Positions 56,294 to 63,286 of a DNA stretch of 64,000 nt are shown here, piece by piece; the stretch's first letter is position 1; each line of letters starts with the position of its first letter. A program made the position numbers and the translations under genes. Under the pieces are notes generated by a model. It had not been told where the DNA came from and searched no databases. It was given only the letters and a program-made list of their open reading frames with translations. Source of the stretch: CAWFMO01 sp963817065 (GTDB lineage Bacteria; Actinomycetota; Thermoleophilia; Solirubrobacterales; 70-9); assembly GCA_963817065.1 (NCBI GenBank), contig CAWFMO010000001.1, positions 1,736,001 to 1,800,000 on the forward strand, given 5' to 3'.

Positions 56294-57315
56294 TCGCCGG
56301 TCGCAAACGCGTCGTAGGAGAGGTAGTCGGGGTAGGCGATCGGCTCGAGCTCGGCCGCGGCGGCGGCGATCATCGCCGCGTTGTCGGTGCAGAGCTCGCG
56401 CGGGACGAGCTTCAGCCGCACGCCGCGGCCCTCGCAGAGCTCGGCCGCCCGATCGCGCAGCAGGGTGTTCGCGGCGACGCCGCCGCCGAGCGCGACCGCG
56501 TTCCACTCGCCGCGCTCGAGCGCGCGTCCGAGCTTCGCGATCAGCTGCGAGACGACGGCGTCCTGGTACGAGGCGGAGATGTCGGGGGTGCGGCGCTCGA
56601 GTTCCTCGGCGGAGAGCTCGCGGACCGCGTAGACGAGCGCCGTCTTCAACCCGCTGAAGCTGAAGTCGAGCCCGGGGTCGCGCGACATCGCGACCGGGAA
56701 CTCGAAGGCTTCCGGGTCACCGCCCGCCGCCGCGCGCTCGATCGCCGGCCCGCCCGGGTATCCGAGCCCGAGCAGCCGCGCCGCCTTGTCGAGCGCCTCG
56801 CCCGCCGCGTCGTCGAGGGTCTGGCCCAGGGTCTCGAAACCGACCCGCTCGGTGACCCCGGCGAGCAGCGTGTGACCCCCGCTCGCGACGAGGCAGAGGA
56901 ACGGCGGCTCGAGCGGATCGGGCTCGAGCAGGTTGGCGGCGACGTGGCCGTGGAGGTGGTCGACCGCGATCAGCGGCAGCCGCCGCGGCGCGGCGATCGC
57001 TTTCGCGGTCGAGAGCCCGACCAGCAGCGCGCCGATCAGCCCCGGCCCGCGGGTGACCGCAACGGCGTCAACCCGGTCGAGGTCCGCGTTCGCGTCCTCG
57101 AGCGCGGCTCGCACGGTCGCGTTGACGAGCTCGAGGTGGTGTCGCGAGGCGACTTCGGGGACGACGCCGCCGTAGCGCTCGTGGAGCGCTGCCTGCGACG
57201 AGACGACGCTCGAGAGCACGCGGCCGTCCTCGACCAGCGCGGCGCAGGTGTCGTCGCAGGATGTCTCAAGCGCAAGGATCAAGTTGTCCGCCGCGGGCTG
57301 GTCAGGGAGCGGCAA
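56290..57315 (-). CDS. tsaD: tRNA N6-threonylcarbamoyladenosine transferase TsaD
   Basis: 341 aa ASKHA-fold metalloprotein that transfers threonylcarbamoyl to A37 of ANN-decoding tRNAs. Motifs: LALETSCDDTCAALVEDG, metal-binding HLHGHVAANLL, CLVASGGHTLL, GLKTALVYAV and NAVALGGGVAANTLLR. TTG start; the exact start is not certain because a TTG a few codons downstream is also possible. It overlaps rimI by 14 nt. Confidence 0.95.
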   Translation of the reverse strand: MPLPDQPAADNLILALETSCDDTCAALVEDGRVLSSVVSSQAALHERYGGVVPEVASRHHLELVNATVRAALEDANADLDRVDAVAVTRGPGLIGALLVGLSTAKAIAAPRRLPLIAVDHLHGHVAANLLEPDPLEPPFLCLVASGGHTLLAGVTERVGFETLGQTLDDAAGEALDKAARLLGLGYPGGPAIERAAAGGDPEAFEFPVAMSRDPGLDFSFSGLKTALVYAVRELSAEELERRTPDISASYQDAVVSQLIAKLGRALERGEWNAVALGGGVAANTLLRDRAAELCEGRGVRLKLVPRELCTDNAAMIAAAAAELEPIAYPDYLSYDAFATGE

Positions 57316-57796
57316 GGACGCGGCTGCCTTCGAACCACATGATCAGGGCGTCCTCGCCGTTGTCGTGGTAGTAGCGGCGCCGCAGCCCGGCGGATCGAAA
57401 CCCGAAGCGCTTGTACATCTGGATCGCCGGTCCGTTCGAAACCCGGACCTCGAGCGTGTAGCGGGCGTCGGGGCCGGCCTGCTCGAGCAGCCGCTCGATC
57501 AGCTCGGTAGCGATCCCCCCGCGCCGCCACTCGGGATCGACGGCGACGTTCATCAGGTGCCAAACGTCGTCGTAGCGCGAGCAGACGAGGTAGCCGATCA
57601 GCCGGTCCTCGGCGTTGATCATCGCGAGGCAGATTCCCGAAGGCTTCGAGAGCTCGAGCACGAACATCGCCAGCGACCAGGGGGTCGCGAACGAGCGCCG
57701 CTCGATCGAGATCACCGACGGCAGGTCGCTGTAGGCGAGCTTGCGGATTCGCAGCCGCGGGGCGGTGCTGGTGTCGCTATCGGCGATCTCGCTCAA
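57302..57796 (-). CDS. rimI: Ribosomal-protein-alanine N-acetyltransferase RimI
   Basis: 164 aa GNAT. The acetyl-CoA site is NVAVDPEWRRGGIATELIER, followed by LEVRVSNGPAIQMYKRFGFR, the typical RimI ending. It acetylates S18 in E. coli; the standard tsaB-rimI-tsaD order supports the assignment. TTG start, overlapping tsaB by 20 nt. Confidence 0.93.
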   Translation of the reverse strand: MSEIADSDTSTAPRLRIRKLAYSDLPSVISIERRSFATPWSLAMFVLELSKPSGICLAMINAEDRLIGYLVCSRYDDVWHLMNVAVDPEWRRGGIATELIERLLEQAGPDARYTLEVRVSNGPAIQMYKRFGFRSAGLRRRYYHDNGEDALIMWFEGSRVLAAP

Positions 57797-58475
57797 GCCA
57801 AACCTTCGCGTCGGGTTCTCTCAGGTACAGGGGCTCGATCTCGGTCGGCCGGCCCGGCGCCAGCGCAGCCCCCAACTCGCACACGTGGCGGGCTGCGATG
57901 CGGTGCACCTGATCCGAGTCCTCCGGAACGGTCGCGCCACCGGCCTTCAATTCGTCACGAAATCGTACCGCCCCGTCGCCCGCCGCCAGCGGCGAAGAGT
58001 CGAGCGCGGCGAGCCTCCCGGCGATCTCGGCGGGCGGCGCGACGAGCGGCCCCCAGAGCGGCTCGCCATCGGGCCCCTCGAGCGCCGCGAAGATCTCTCC
58101 CCGCCGCGCGTCGATCGCCGCCAGCCGCGGCCGCCCGGAGGCCTCCGGGTGCTCGCCGATCCCGCGAGCGAGCGCGGCCAGCGAGGAGACGCCGGCGATC
58201 GGCAGGTCGCGCGTCTGCGCGAGCCCGCGCGCGGTCGCGATCCCGATCCGCAATCCCGTGTAGGAGCCGGGCCCGACGCCGACCGCGACCAGCTCGATCC
58301 GCTCCCAGCCGCCCGCTTCGGCGGCCGCCGATTCGATCTCCCCGAGCAGCGCCGCCGAGTGGCGCGGTCGCCCGTCCGCCCCCGGCCCGATCCGGCGCTC
58401 GATCGGCCCCGCGCCGCCGCTGACCGCGACGGACGTGTCCGCGGTCGCGGTGTCGATGCCGAGGATCGTCGCCAC
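57777..58475 (-). CDS. tsaB: tRNA t6A biosynthesis protein TsaB
   Basis: 232 aa from the GTG at 58475, where ASKHA homology begins (ATILGIDTATADTSVAVSGG). HSAALLGEIESAAAEAG, VGVGPGSYTGLRIGIATARG and AIDARRGEIFAALEG are family blocks. It is the scaffold partner of TsaD. TACTGT lies 8 nt upstream of the start. First gene of the long minus-strand run down to hppA. Confidence 0.94.
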   Translation of the reverse strand: MATILGIDTATADTSVAVSGGAGPIERRIGPGADGRPRHSAALLGEIESAAAEAGGWERIELVAVGVGPGSYTGLRIGIATARGLAQTRDLPIAGVSSLAALARGIGEHPEASGRPRLAAIDARRGEIFAALEGPDGEPLWGPLVAPPAEIAGRLAALDSSPLAAGDGAVRFRDELKAGGATVPEDSDQVHRIAARHVCELGAALAPGRPTEIEPLYLREPDAKVWLERDRR

Positions 58476-58483
58476 GCGGCTGG

Positions 58484-58489
58484 ACAGTA
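58484..58489 (-). promoter_or_regulatory. Putative -10 of leaderless tsaB promoter
   Basis: TACTGT on the minus strand, 8 nt before the GTG. The 84-bp divergent gap to the lipoprotein gene also contains TACACA (58513-58518), a possible plus-strand -10. Confidence 0.4.
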
Positions 58490-58559
58490 GGGTGCTGCGC
58501 AGCTCAACCACTTACACAAAGCGGCTCCTCGGCTTCGCGCGGGCCGTGGAAGGGGACAC

Positions 58560-58850
58560 ATGAAGCGAGTACCGACCATCCTCGCGACCGCGGCTATCGC
58601 CGTGCTCGGCGTCGCGTGGACCGGCTGCGGCGACGATGCCGACGAGGCCCAGGACAAGGTCAACTCCGTCCAGGACGAGATCAACGATCAGGTCGACGAC
58701 GCCCAGGACCAGGCCGAATCGGCCGGCGACGACGCTCAGCAGAAGCTCGACGACGCCCAGCAAAAGGCCGACGACGTCAAGGACGCCGCGACCGGTGACT
58801 CCGGATCCACCGAGGACTCGGGCGGCTCCGGTTCGAGCCCGGGCTACTAG
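58560..58850 (+). CDS. Small acidic coiled-coil-like lipoprotein
   Basis: 96 aa. Lipoprotein-like signal (TAAIAVLGVAWTGC, Cys23), then ~50 residues of regular heptad/11-mer repeats (QDKVNSVQDEINDQVDDAQD, QKLDDAQQKADDVKDAATG) without prolines, likely a single amphipathic helix, then a Gly/Ser tail. SD-like GGAAGGGG. It sits between tsaB and tsaE on the opposite strand and overlaps the tsaE stop by 4 nt. Possibly an envelope tether or LEA-like protectant; function unknown. Confidence 0.78.
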   Translation: MKRVPTILATAAIAVLGVAWTGCGDDADEAQDKVNSVQDEINDQVDDAQDQAESAGDDAQQKLDDAQQKADDVKDAATGDSGSTEDSGGSGSSPGY

Positions 58851-59278
58851 CCGGGAGAGATCAGAAGCTCGCGGCGGTCGCCGCCGGCGTGGCGGATCTC
58901 GATCCGCAGCTTGACCGAGCCCAGCGCCGGCTCGACCGCCTCGGGCCACTCGACGAACGCGACCGCGTCCGGCGTCAGGTAGTCGGCGAGCAGCGCCGGG
59001 TCCTCACCCGAGAGCCCGGCCTCGCCGAGCCGGTAGAGGTCGAGGTGCGAGACCGGCATCCGTCCCGAGTAGCGCTGCCCGATCGTGAACGTCGGCGAGG
59101 TCACCGGGCCGCTGACCCCGAGCGCCCGGCAGGCGCCCCGGATCAGCGTCGTCTTGCCGCTGCCGAGCTCGCCGCGGACGACGACGACGTCGCCGGGCGC
59201 GAGCTCGGCTGCGAGCCGCTCGCCGAGCGCCTCGGTCTCGGCCCCGCCGGAAGTCTGCTCGACGCGCTCGGAGCTCAG
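58847..59278 (-). CDS. tsaE: tRNA t6A biosynthesis ATPase TsaE, probable CUG start
   Basis: 143 aa. P-loop GELGSGKTTLIRGACRALG, then SPTFTIGQRY and HLDLYRL, and VAFVEWPEAVEP near the end, as in TsaE. It energises the TsaBD complex. No ATG, GTG or TTG lies in frame over the last ~50 codons of the upstream udg gene, while a CTG overlaps the udg stop as CTGA, the same geometry as the GTGA overlaps elsewhere. That CTG is therefore taken as the start and gives a normal TsaE length. Confidence 0.88.
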   Translation of the reverse strand: MSSERVEQTSGGAETEALGERLAAELAPGDVVVVRGELGSGKTTLIRGACRALGVSGPVTSPTFTIGQRYSGRMPVSHLDLYRLGEAGLSGEDPALLADYLTPDAVAFVEWPEAVEPALGSVKLRIEIRHAGGDRRELLISPG

Positions 59279-59964
59279 CCGAACAGGCCCATCTGGTCGC
59301 GGGTCGGCTCGGGCTCCGGCCCGCCGGGCGGGCCGACGAGCGGCTCGGGCGGCGCGATCTCGGGCAGCGGCTCGCCGAGCAGGTCGGGCAGCTTCGCGAA
59401 GTCCTCGCGCAGGGCATCGCCCATCGAGGGGGTGCGCAGCGCCGCCGCGGGATGCAGGAGCGGGAACAGGTGCAGCGCGCGACTCCCGATCAGGTGCTGC
59501 TGGGGCTTGCCGCGCACCCTCGTGATCCCGGTCTGGTTGCCGGTGAGCAGCTTGGTCGCGAAGTTCCCCAGCGTGCAGATCACCCGTGGCTCGATCAGCT
59601 CGACCTGCGCGAGCAGGTAGTCCTGGCAGTTGGCGATCTCCTCCGGCAGCGGGTCGCGGTTGCCGGGAGGTCTGCATTTGAGGACGTTCGCGATGAAGAC
59701 GTCATCGCGCTCGAGCTCGATACCGGCGAGGAGCTCGTTGAGCAGCCCGCCGGCGCGGCCGACGAAGGGCAGCCCCTGCTTGTCCTCCTCGGCGCCCGGA
59801 GCCTCGCCGACGAACATCAGGTCGGCGTCGGCGTTGCCGGCGCCGAATACGACGGTGTTTCTGGCCTCGGCGAGCTGGGGGCAGCGGACGCAGGTCGATG
59901 CCCGCTCATAGACCTCGACCAACTGCGCGCGCCGCTCCTCCGAACTCAGAGACTCAGCGGTCAT
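59275..59964 (-). CDS. Family 4 (iron-sulfur) uracil-DNA glycosylase
   Basis: 229 aa. Catalytic block MFVGEAPGAEEDKQGLPFVG, the HPAAALR motif, and Fe-S cysteines in TCVRCPQL and in NVLKCRPPGNRDP with EIANCQD. It removes uracil from DNA. A ~40-residue Pro/Glu-rich C-terminal extension ends DQMGLFG, which resembles a sliding-clamp-binding motif (QxxLF). ATG start overlapping the fmdB stop (ATGA). Confidence 0.94.
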   Translation of the reverse strand: MTAESLSSEERRAQLVEVYERASTCVRCPQLAEARNTVVFGAGNADADLMFVGEAPGAEEDKQGLPFVGRAGGLLNELLAGIELERDDVFIANVLKCRPPGNRDPLPEEIANCQDYLLAQVELIEPRVICTLGNFATKLLTGNQTGITRVRGKPQQHLIGSRALHLFPLLHPAAALRTPSMGDALREDFAKLPDLLGEPLPEIAPPEPLVGPPGGPEPEPTRDQMGLFG

Positions 59965-60227
59965 CGATTCCCCTTGCGCCCGCGCTGCTCGCGCTGACGC
60001 TGCTGCTTGAAGCGGTTCATGGCCCCGCCGCGGTCGACGCCGCGCGCCGCGTCCCGCTTGCGCCGCTGGCCCTCGGTGCCGAACTTCGCCGCCGCGGCCG
60101 GGGGTGAGAAGACACGCTTCGTCCGCTCGCCGCCGCACCTGGGACACGCCGACACCGCCTCAGGCTCGGGGACCAGCTCCTCGAACCGGTTTCCGCAGGC
60201 GGCGCACTCGAACTCGTAGATCGGCAT
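59961..60227 (-). CDS. FmdB-type zinc ribbon protein
   Basis: 88 aa. MPIYEFECAACGNRFEELV and SACPRCGGERTKRVFSP are the classic FmdB zinc-ribbon opening with two CxxC/CxxCG pairs. The C-terminal ~40 residues are strongly basic (QRRKRDAARG, KQQRQREQRGRKGNR) and may bind nucleic acid. Role unknown, possibly regulatory. TACGAT lies 8 nt before the ATG. Confidence 0.9.
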   Translation of the reverse strand: MPIYEFECAACGNRFEELVPEPEAVSACPRCGGERTKRVFSPPAAAAKFGTEGQRRKRDAARGVDRGGAMNRFKQQRQREQRGRKGNR

Positions 60228-60235
60228 CCGCGGAC

Positions 60236-60241
60236 ATCGTA
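60236..60241 (-). promoter_or_regulatory. Putative -10 of leaderless fmdB-udg-tsaE promoter
   Basis: TACGAT on the minus strand, 8 nt before the fmdB ATG. Confidence 0.4.
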
Positions 60242-60278
60242 GATCGACGCCCGGCCTCCCCGAAGCGGGGACGGTGGC

Positions 60279-60284
60279 TAGGCT
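60279..60284 (+). promoter_or_regulatory. Putative -10 of leaderless crotonase promoter
   Basis: TAGGCT on the plus strand, 7 nt before the GTG at 60292; this decides that start over the GTG at 60274, which lies upstream of the hexamer. Confidence 0.45.
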
Positions 60285-60291
60285 GCCCGGC

Positions 60292-61095
60292 GTGAGCTTC
60301 GAGACCGTCAACGTGAACGTCGCGGGCGGCGCGGCGACGATCGAGCTCAACCGCCCCGACGCGCTCAACGCCTGGAACCGCCAGTTCGGCGAGGAGCTGA
60401 ACGCCGCGATCGAACAGGTCGCCGGCGACGACGCGGTGCGCGCGGTGATGATCACCGGCGCCGGGCGCGCCTTCTCCTCGGGCGCCGATCTCAAGGAGAG
60501 CCGCGCCGAGACCGACCCCGTGCTCGAGAGCGGGTTGCCGGACCTGAGCGCGCGGCTGCGCGAGCTCTACCACCCGATCCTGATCGGGATCCGCGAGATG
60601 CCAAAACCCGTGATCGCCGCGGTCAACGGCCCCGCGGTCGGGATCGGCTGCTCGCTGGCGCTCGCCTGCGACCTGATCCTCGCCGCCAAGTCCTCCTACA
60701 TGCTGCTCGCGTTCGTCAATATCGGCCTGATCCCCGACGGGGGCTCGAGCGCCTTCGTGCCCGCCCGCGCCGGGTTCACGCGCGCCGCCGAGATGGCGAT
60801 GCTCGGCGAGAAGATCGGCGCCGACCAGGCGCTCGAATGGGGCCTCGTCAACAGCGTCCATCCCGACGAGGAGCTCGCGGCAGCCGCGACCGAGCTGCTC
60901 GAGCGCCTCGCCACTGGGCCGACCGTCTCCTACGCCAACGCGAAGCGGCTACTCAACCGGCGCGTCTATCCCGACTTCGCCGAGCAGCTCGAGGCCGAGG
61001 CCGACGCGCAGCGCGAGCAGGGCGGGACCGAGGACTTCATCGAGGGCGTCACCGCGTTCGCCCAGAAACGCCCGCCCGAGTTCAAGGGTCGGTAG
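60292..61095 (+). CDS. Enoyl-CoA hydratase/isomerase (crotonase) family protein
   Basis: 267 aa. IELNRPDALNAWNRQFGEEL, the first oxyanion-hole block GAGRAFSSGADLKES, and the second, MPKPVIAAVNGPAVGIGCSL, are clear. In FVNIGLIPDGGSSAFVPARA the first catalytic Glu position is Asn and the second Asp, a pattern nearer to PaaG-like isomerases than to true hydratases. Substrate unknown. It is alone, divergent from fmdB, and 88 bp before the DUF2520 gene. Confidence 0.9.
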   Translation: MSFETVNVNVAGGAATIELNRPDALNAWNRQFGEELNAAIEQVAGDDAVRAVMITGAGRAFSSGADLKESRAETDPVLESGLPDLSARLRELYHPILIGIREMPKPVIAAVNGPAVGIGCSLALACDLILAAKSSYMLLAFVNIGLIPDGGSSAFVPARAGFTRAAEMAMLGEKIGADQALEWGLVNSVHPDEELAAAATELLERLATGPTVSYANAKRLLNRRVYPDFAEQLEAEADAQREQGGTEDFIEGVTAFAQKRPPEFKGR

Positions 61096-61183
61096 CCTTT
61101 GTTCAAGGCCGCGACCGCGGAGTGCGGCGCGGACCAGATCAAGAAAACGCTCGTCTGACCATCAGATCCGACCGGTATCTCCC

Positions 61184-61987
61184 ATGCGGGAACTGGAACG
61201 GGAAATCCCCGAAATCGAAGCAGCGACGCTGCCCGACTCCGCCCGGCTGACGATCGTCGGCGCGGGAAAGCTCGGCGGCTCGCTCGCGGCCGCCTCACGC
61301 GACGCGGGGCTCGAGGTCTCGCTCGCCGGCCGCGAAGAGGTCGCCGAACGCAGCGCCGGCGCCGACGCGGTCCTGCTCTGCGTCCCCGACGCTGAGATCG
61401 CCGCCGCCTGCGAGCTCGCGGCCGCCGCCGACCCGCCGCCCGCGTTCGTCGGCCACACGAGCGGCGCCACGACCCTCGACCCGCTCGCCGCCGCCGGCGC
61501 GCGCGGGATCCCCAGCTTCTCGCTGCACCCCGTCCAGACCTTTCCCGACGAGCACACGAGCCCCCAGGGCGCGCCCTGCGGGATCTCGGGCTCGGACGAG
61601 AGCGCCCTCGCGCTCGCCCGCGAGCTCGCCGAGCGGCTCGGGATGAAGCCGCTCGAGATTCCCGAGCACCACCGCGCCGCCTACCACGCGGCCGCCGCGA
61701 TGGCCTCCAACTACCTCGTCGTGCTCGAGGAGTCGGCGGCCGAGCTGCTCGAGCGGATCGGGGTCGAGGAGGCGCGCTCGCTGCTCTCTCCGCTCGTCCT
61801 CAACACCGCCGCGAACTGGACCGAGCGCGGCGCCGACGCGCTCACCGGCCCGGTCGCACGCGGCGACGAGCAGACCGTCGAGCGCCACCGCGAGGCGATC
61901 GAGGACGTCTCGCCCGAGCTCTCGAAGCTCTACGAGGTGCTCGCCGAGCGCGCCGCCGAGATCGCGCGGGAGACGGCGGAGAAGTGA
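61184..61987 (+). CDS. Rossmann-fold DUF2520 protein
   Basis: 267 aa. Rossmann motif ARLTIVGAGKLGGSLAAASR, then AVLLCVPDAEIAAACELA and the DUF2520 C-terminal helical domain (HHRAAYHAAAAMASNYLVVL, GPVARGDEQTVERHREAI). Such proteins resemble NADP-dependent ketopantoate or 6-phosphogluconate-type dehydrogenases and often sit next to panC. Its position before panC suggests a role in pantothenate synthesis (inference). ATG start; GTGA coupling to panC. Confidence 0.9.
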   Translation: MRELEREIPEIEAATLPDSARLTIVGAGKLGGSLAAASRDAGLEVSLAGREEVAERSAGADAVLLCVPDAEIAAACELAAAADPPPAFVGHTSGATTLDPLAAAGARGIPSFSLHPVQTFPDEHTSPQGAPCGISGSDESALALARELAERLGMKPLEIPEHHRAAYHAAAAMASNYLVVLEESAAELLERIGVEEARSLLSPLVLNTAANWTERGADALTGPVARGDEQTVERHREAIEDVSPELSKLYEVLAERAAEIARETAEK

Positions 61988-62838
61988 AGCTCGTCCGCAC
62001 ACGCACCGAGCTCCGCGCCGAGCTCGCCGGGCCGCGCCGCGAGGGCAAGCGGATCGGGCTCGTGCCGACGATGGGCAGCTTCCACGAGGGTCACCTGTCG
62101 CTGATGCGCGCCGCGTGCGCGAGCTGCGACGTCGTCGTCGTCAGCCTGTTTGTCAACCCGACCCAGTTCGGCGCCGGCGAGGACCTCGACGGCTACCCGC
62201 GCGACGAGGCCCGCGACGCCGAGCTCGCGGAGGCCGAGGGCGTCGACCTGCTCTGGGCGCCTCCCGAGCGCGAGGTCTACCCGGAGGGCTTCGCGACCAG
62301 GGTCGAGGTCGACGAGCGTGTCACCGCCGTGCTCTGCGGCCACCCCGACCGCCGCGGCCCCTCCCACTTCCGCGGCGTGACCACGGTCGTCGCCAAGCTC
62401 TTCAACGCCGTCGACCCCGACGTCGCCTTCTTCGGCCGCAAGGACGCCCAGCAGGCCGTCGTCATCGAGCAGATGGTCCGCGACCTCGACTTCGACGTCG
62501 AGATCGAGCTTTGCCCGACCGTCCGCGAGCCCGACGGGCTCGCGATGAGTTCGCGCAACGCCTATCTCTCGCCCGAGGAACGCGAGCGGGCGCTGGCTAT
62601 CCACCGCGGCCTCGAGGCAGCCGAGCGCCGCGCCGCCGAGGGCGAGCGCTCGCCGGCGGCGCTCACCGAGGCGGTCGCCGAAGAGCTCCGTAACGCCGGA
62701 ATCGAGCCGGAGTACGTGGAAGCACGCGACGCAGAGGACCTCTCCCACGTCGCGGAGCTGAACGGGCGGCCGGTCCTGGTCGCCGTCGCGGCGCGGGTCG
62801 GCAGGGCGCGCCTGATCGACAACACGATCGTCAACTGA
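61984..62838 (+). CDS. panC: Pantothenate synthetase (pantoate-beta-alanine ligase)
   Basis: 284 aa. HIGH-type motif TMGSFHEGHLSLMRAA, pantoate site SLFVNPTQFGAGEDLDGYPR, RGVTTVVAKLFNAVDPDVAF, FGRKDAQQAVVIEQMV, and KMSKS-like region GLAMSSRNAYLSPEER. It joins pantoate and beta-alanine using ATP. GTG start. Beta-alanine is supplied by the next gene, panD. Confidence 0.96.
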   Translation: MKLVRTRTELRAELAGPRREGKRIGLVPTMGSFHEGHLSLMRAACASCDVVVVSLFVNPTQFGAGEDLDGYPRDEARDAELAEAEGVDLLWAPPEREVYPEGFATRVEVDERVTAVLCGHPDRRGPSHFRGVTTVVAKLFNAVDPDVAFFGRKDAQQAVVIEQMVRDLDFDVEIELCPTVREPDGLAMSSRNAYLSPEERERALAIHRGLEAAERRAAEGERSPAALTEAVAEELRNAGIEPEYVEARDAEDLSHVAELNGRPVLVAVAARVGRARLIDNTIVN

Positions 62839-62854
62839 CAGGAGGATCGTCCGA

Positions 62855-63259
62855 ATGCAACGCCAGATGTTGAAGTCGAAGATCCACAGGGCAACCGTGA
62901 CCGACTGCGACGTCGAGTACGTCGGCAGCATCACCCTCGACCCCGAGCTGATGCGCCAGGCCGACATGCTGGTCAACGAGCAGGTCCACGTCTGGGACAT
63001 CGACAACGCTTCCCGCTTCGTCACCTACGCGATCGAGGGCGAGCCCGGCTCGGGCGTCGTGCAGGTGAACGGCGCCGCCGCCCACCTCGTCAACCCCGGC
63101 GACAAGGTCATCGTCGCCTCGTTCGGCGCCTACGACGACGCCGACCTCGAGGCCTACTCGCCCGTCGTCGTCCACGTCGACGACGAGAATCGGGTCGTGC
63201 AGGTCGACAGCGACCCGAGCGTCCTTCTCAGCCACCCCAAACAGGAGGCGCTCCTTTGA
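62855..63259 (+). CDS. panD: Aspartate 1-decarboxylase
   Basis: 134 aa pyruvoyl enzyme that makes beta-alanine. The self-cleavage site is Gly24-Ser25 in YVGSITLDP, and MLKSKIHRATVTDCDV, NGAAAHLVNPGDKVIVASFG are family blocks. A good SD (AGGAGG) precedes the ATG, 16 nt after panC. Whether maturation needs a PanZ/PanM-like partner cannot be seen. Confidence 0.96.
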   Translation: MQRQMLKSKIHRATVTDCDVEYVGSITLDPELMRQADMLVNEQVHVWDIDNASRFVTYAIEGEPGSGVVQVNGAAAHLVNPGDKVIVASFGAYDDADLEAYSPVVVHVDDENRVVQVDSDPSVLLSHPKQEALL

Positions 63260-63286
63260 GCGCCGACCCAGGAATGGAGGCACCGC

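Noticed and set aside
61099..61158. 19-codon open frame between the crotonase and DUF2520 genes (TTG start, FKAATAECGADQIKKTLV)
   Set aside because: Composition is protein-like, but there is no SD, no promoter with proper spacing and the peptide is too short to judge.
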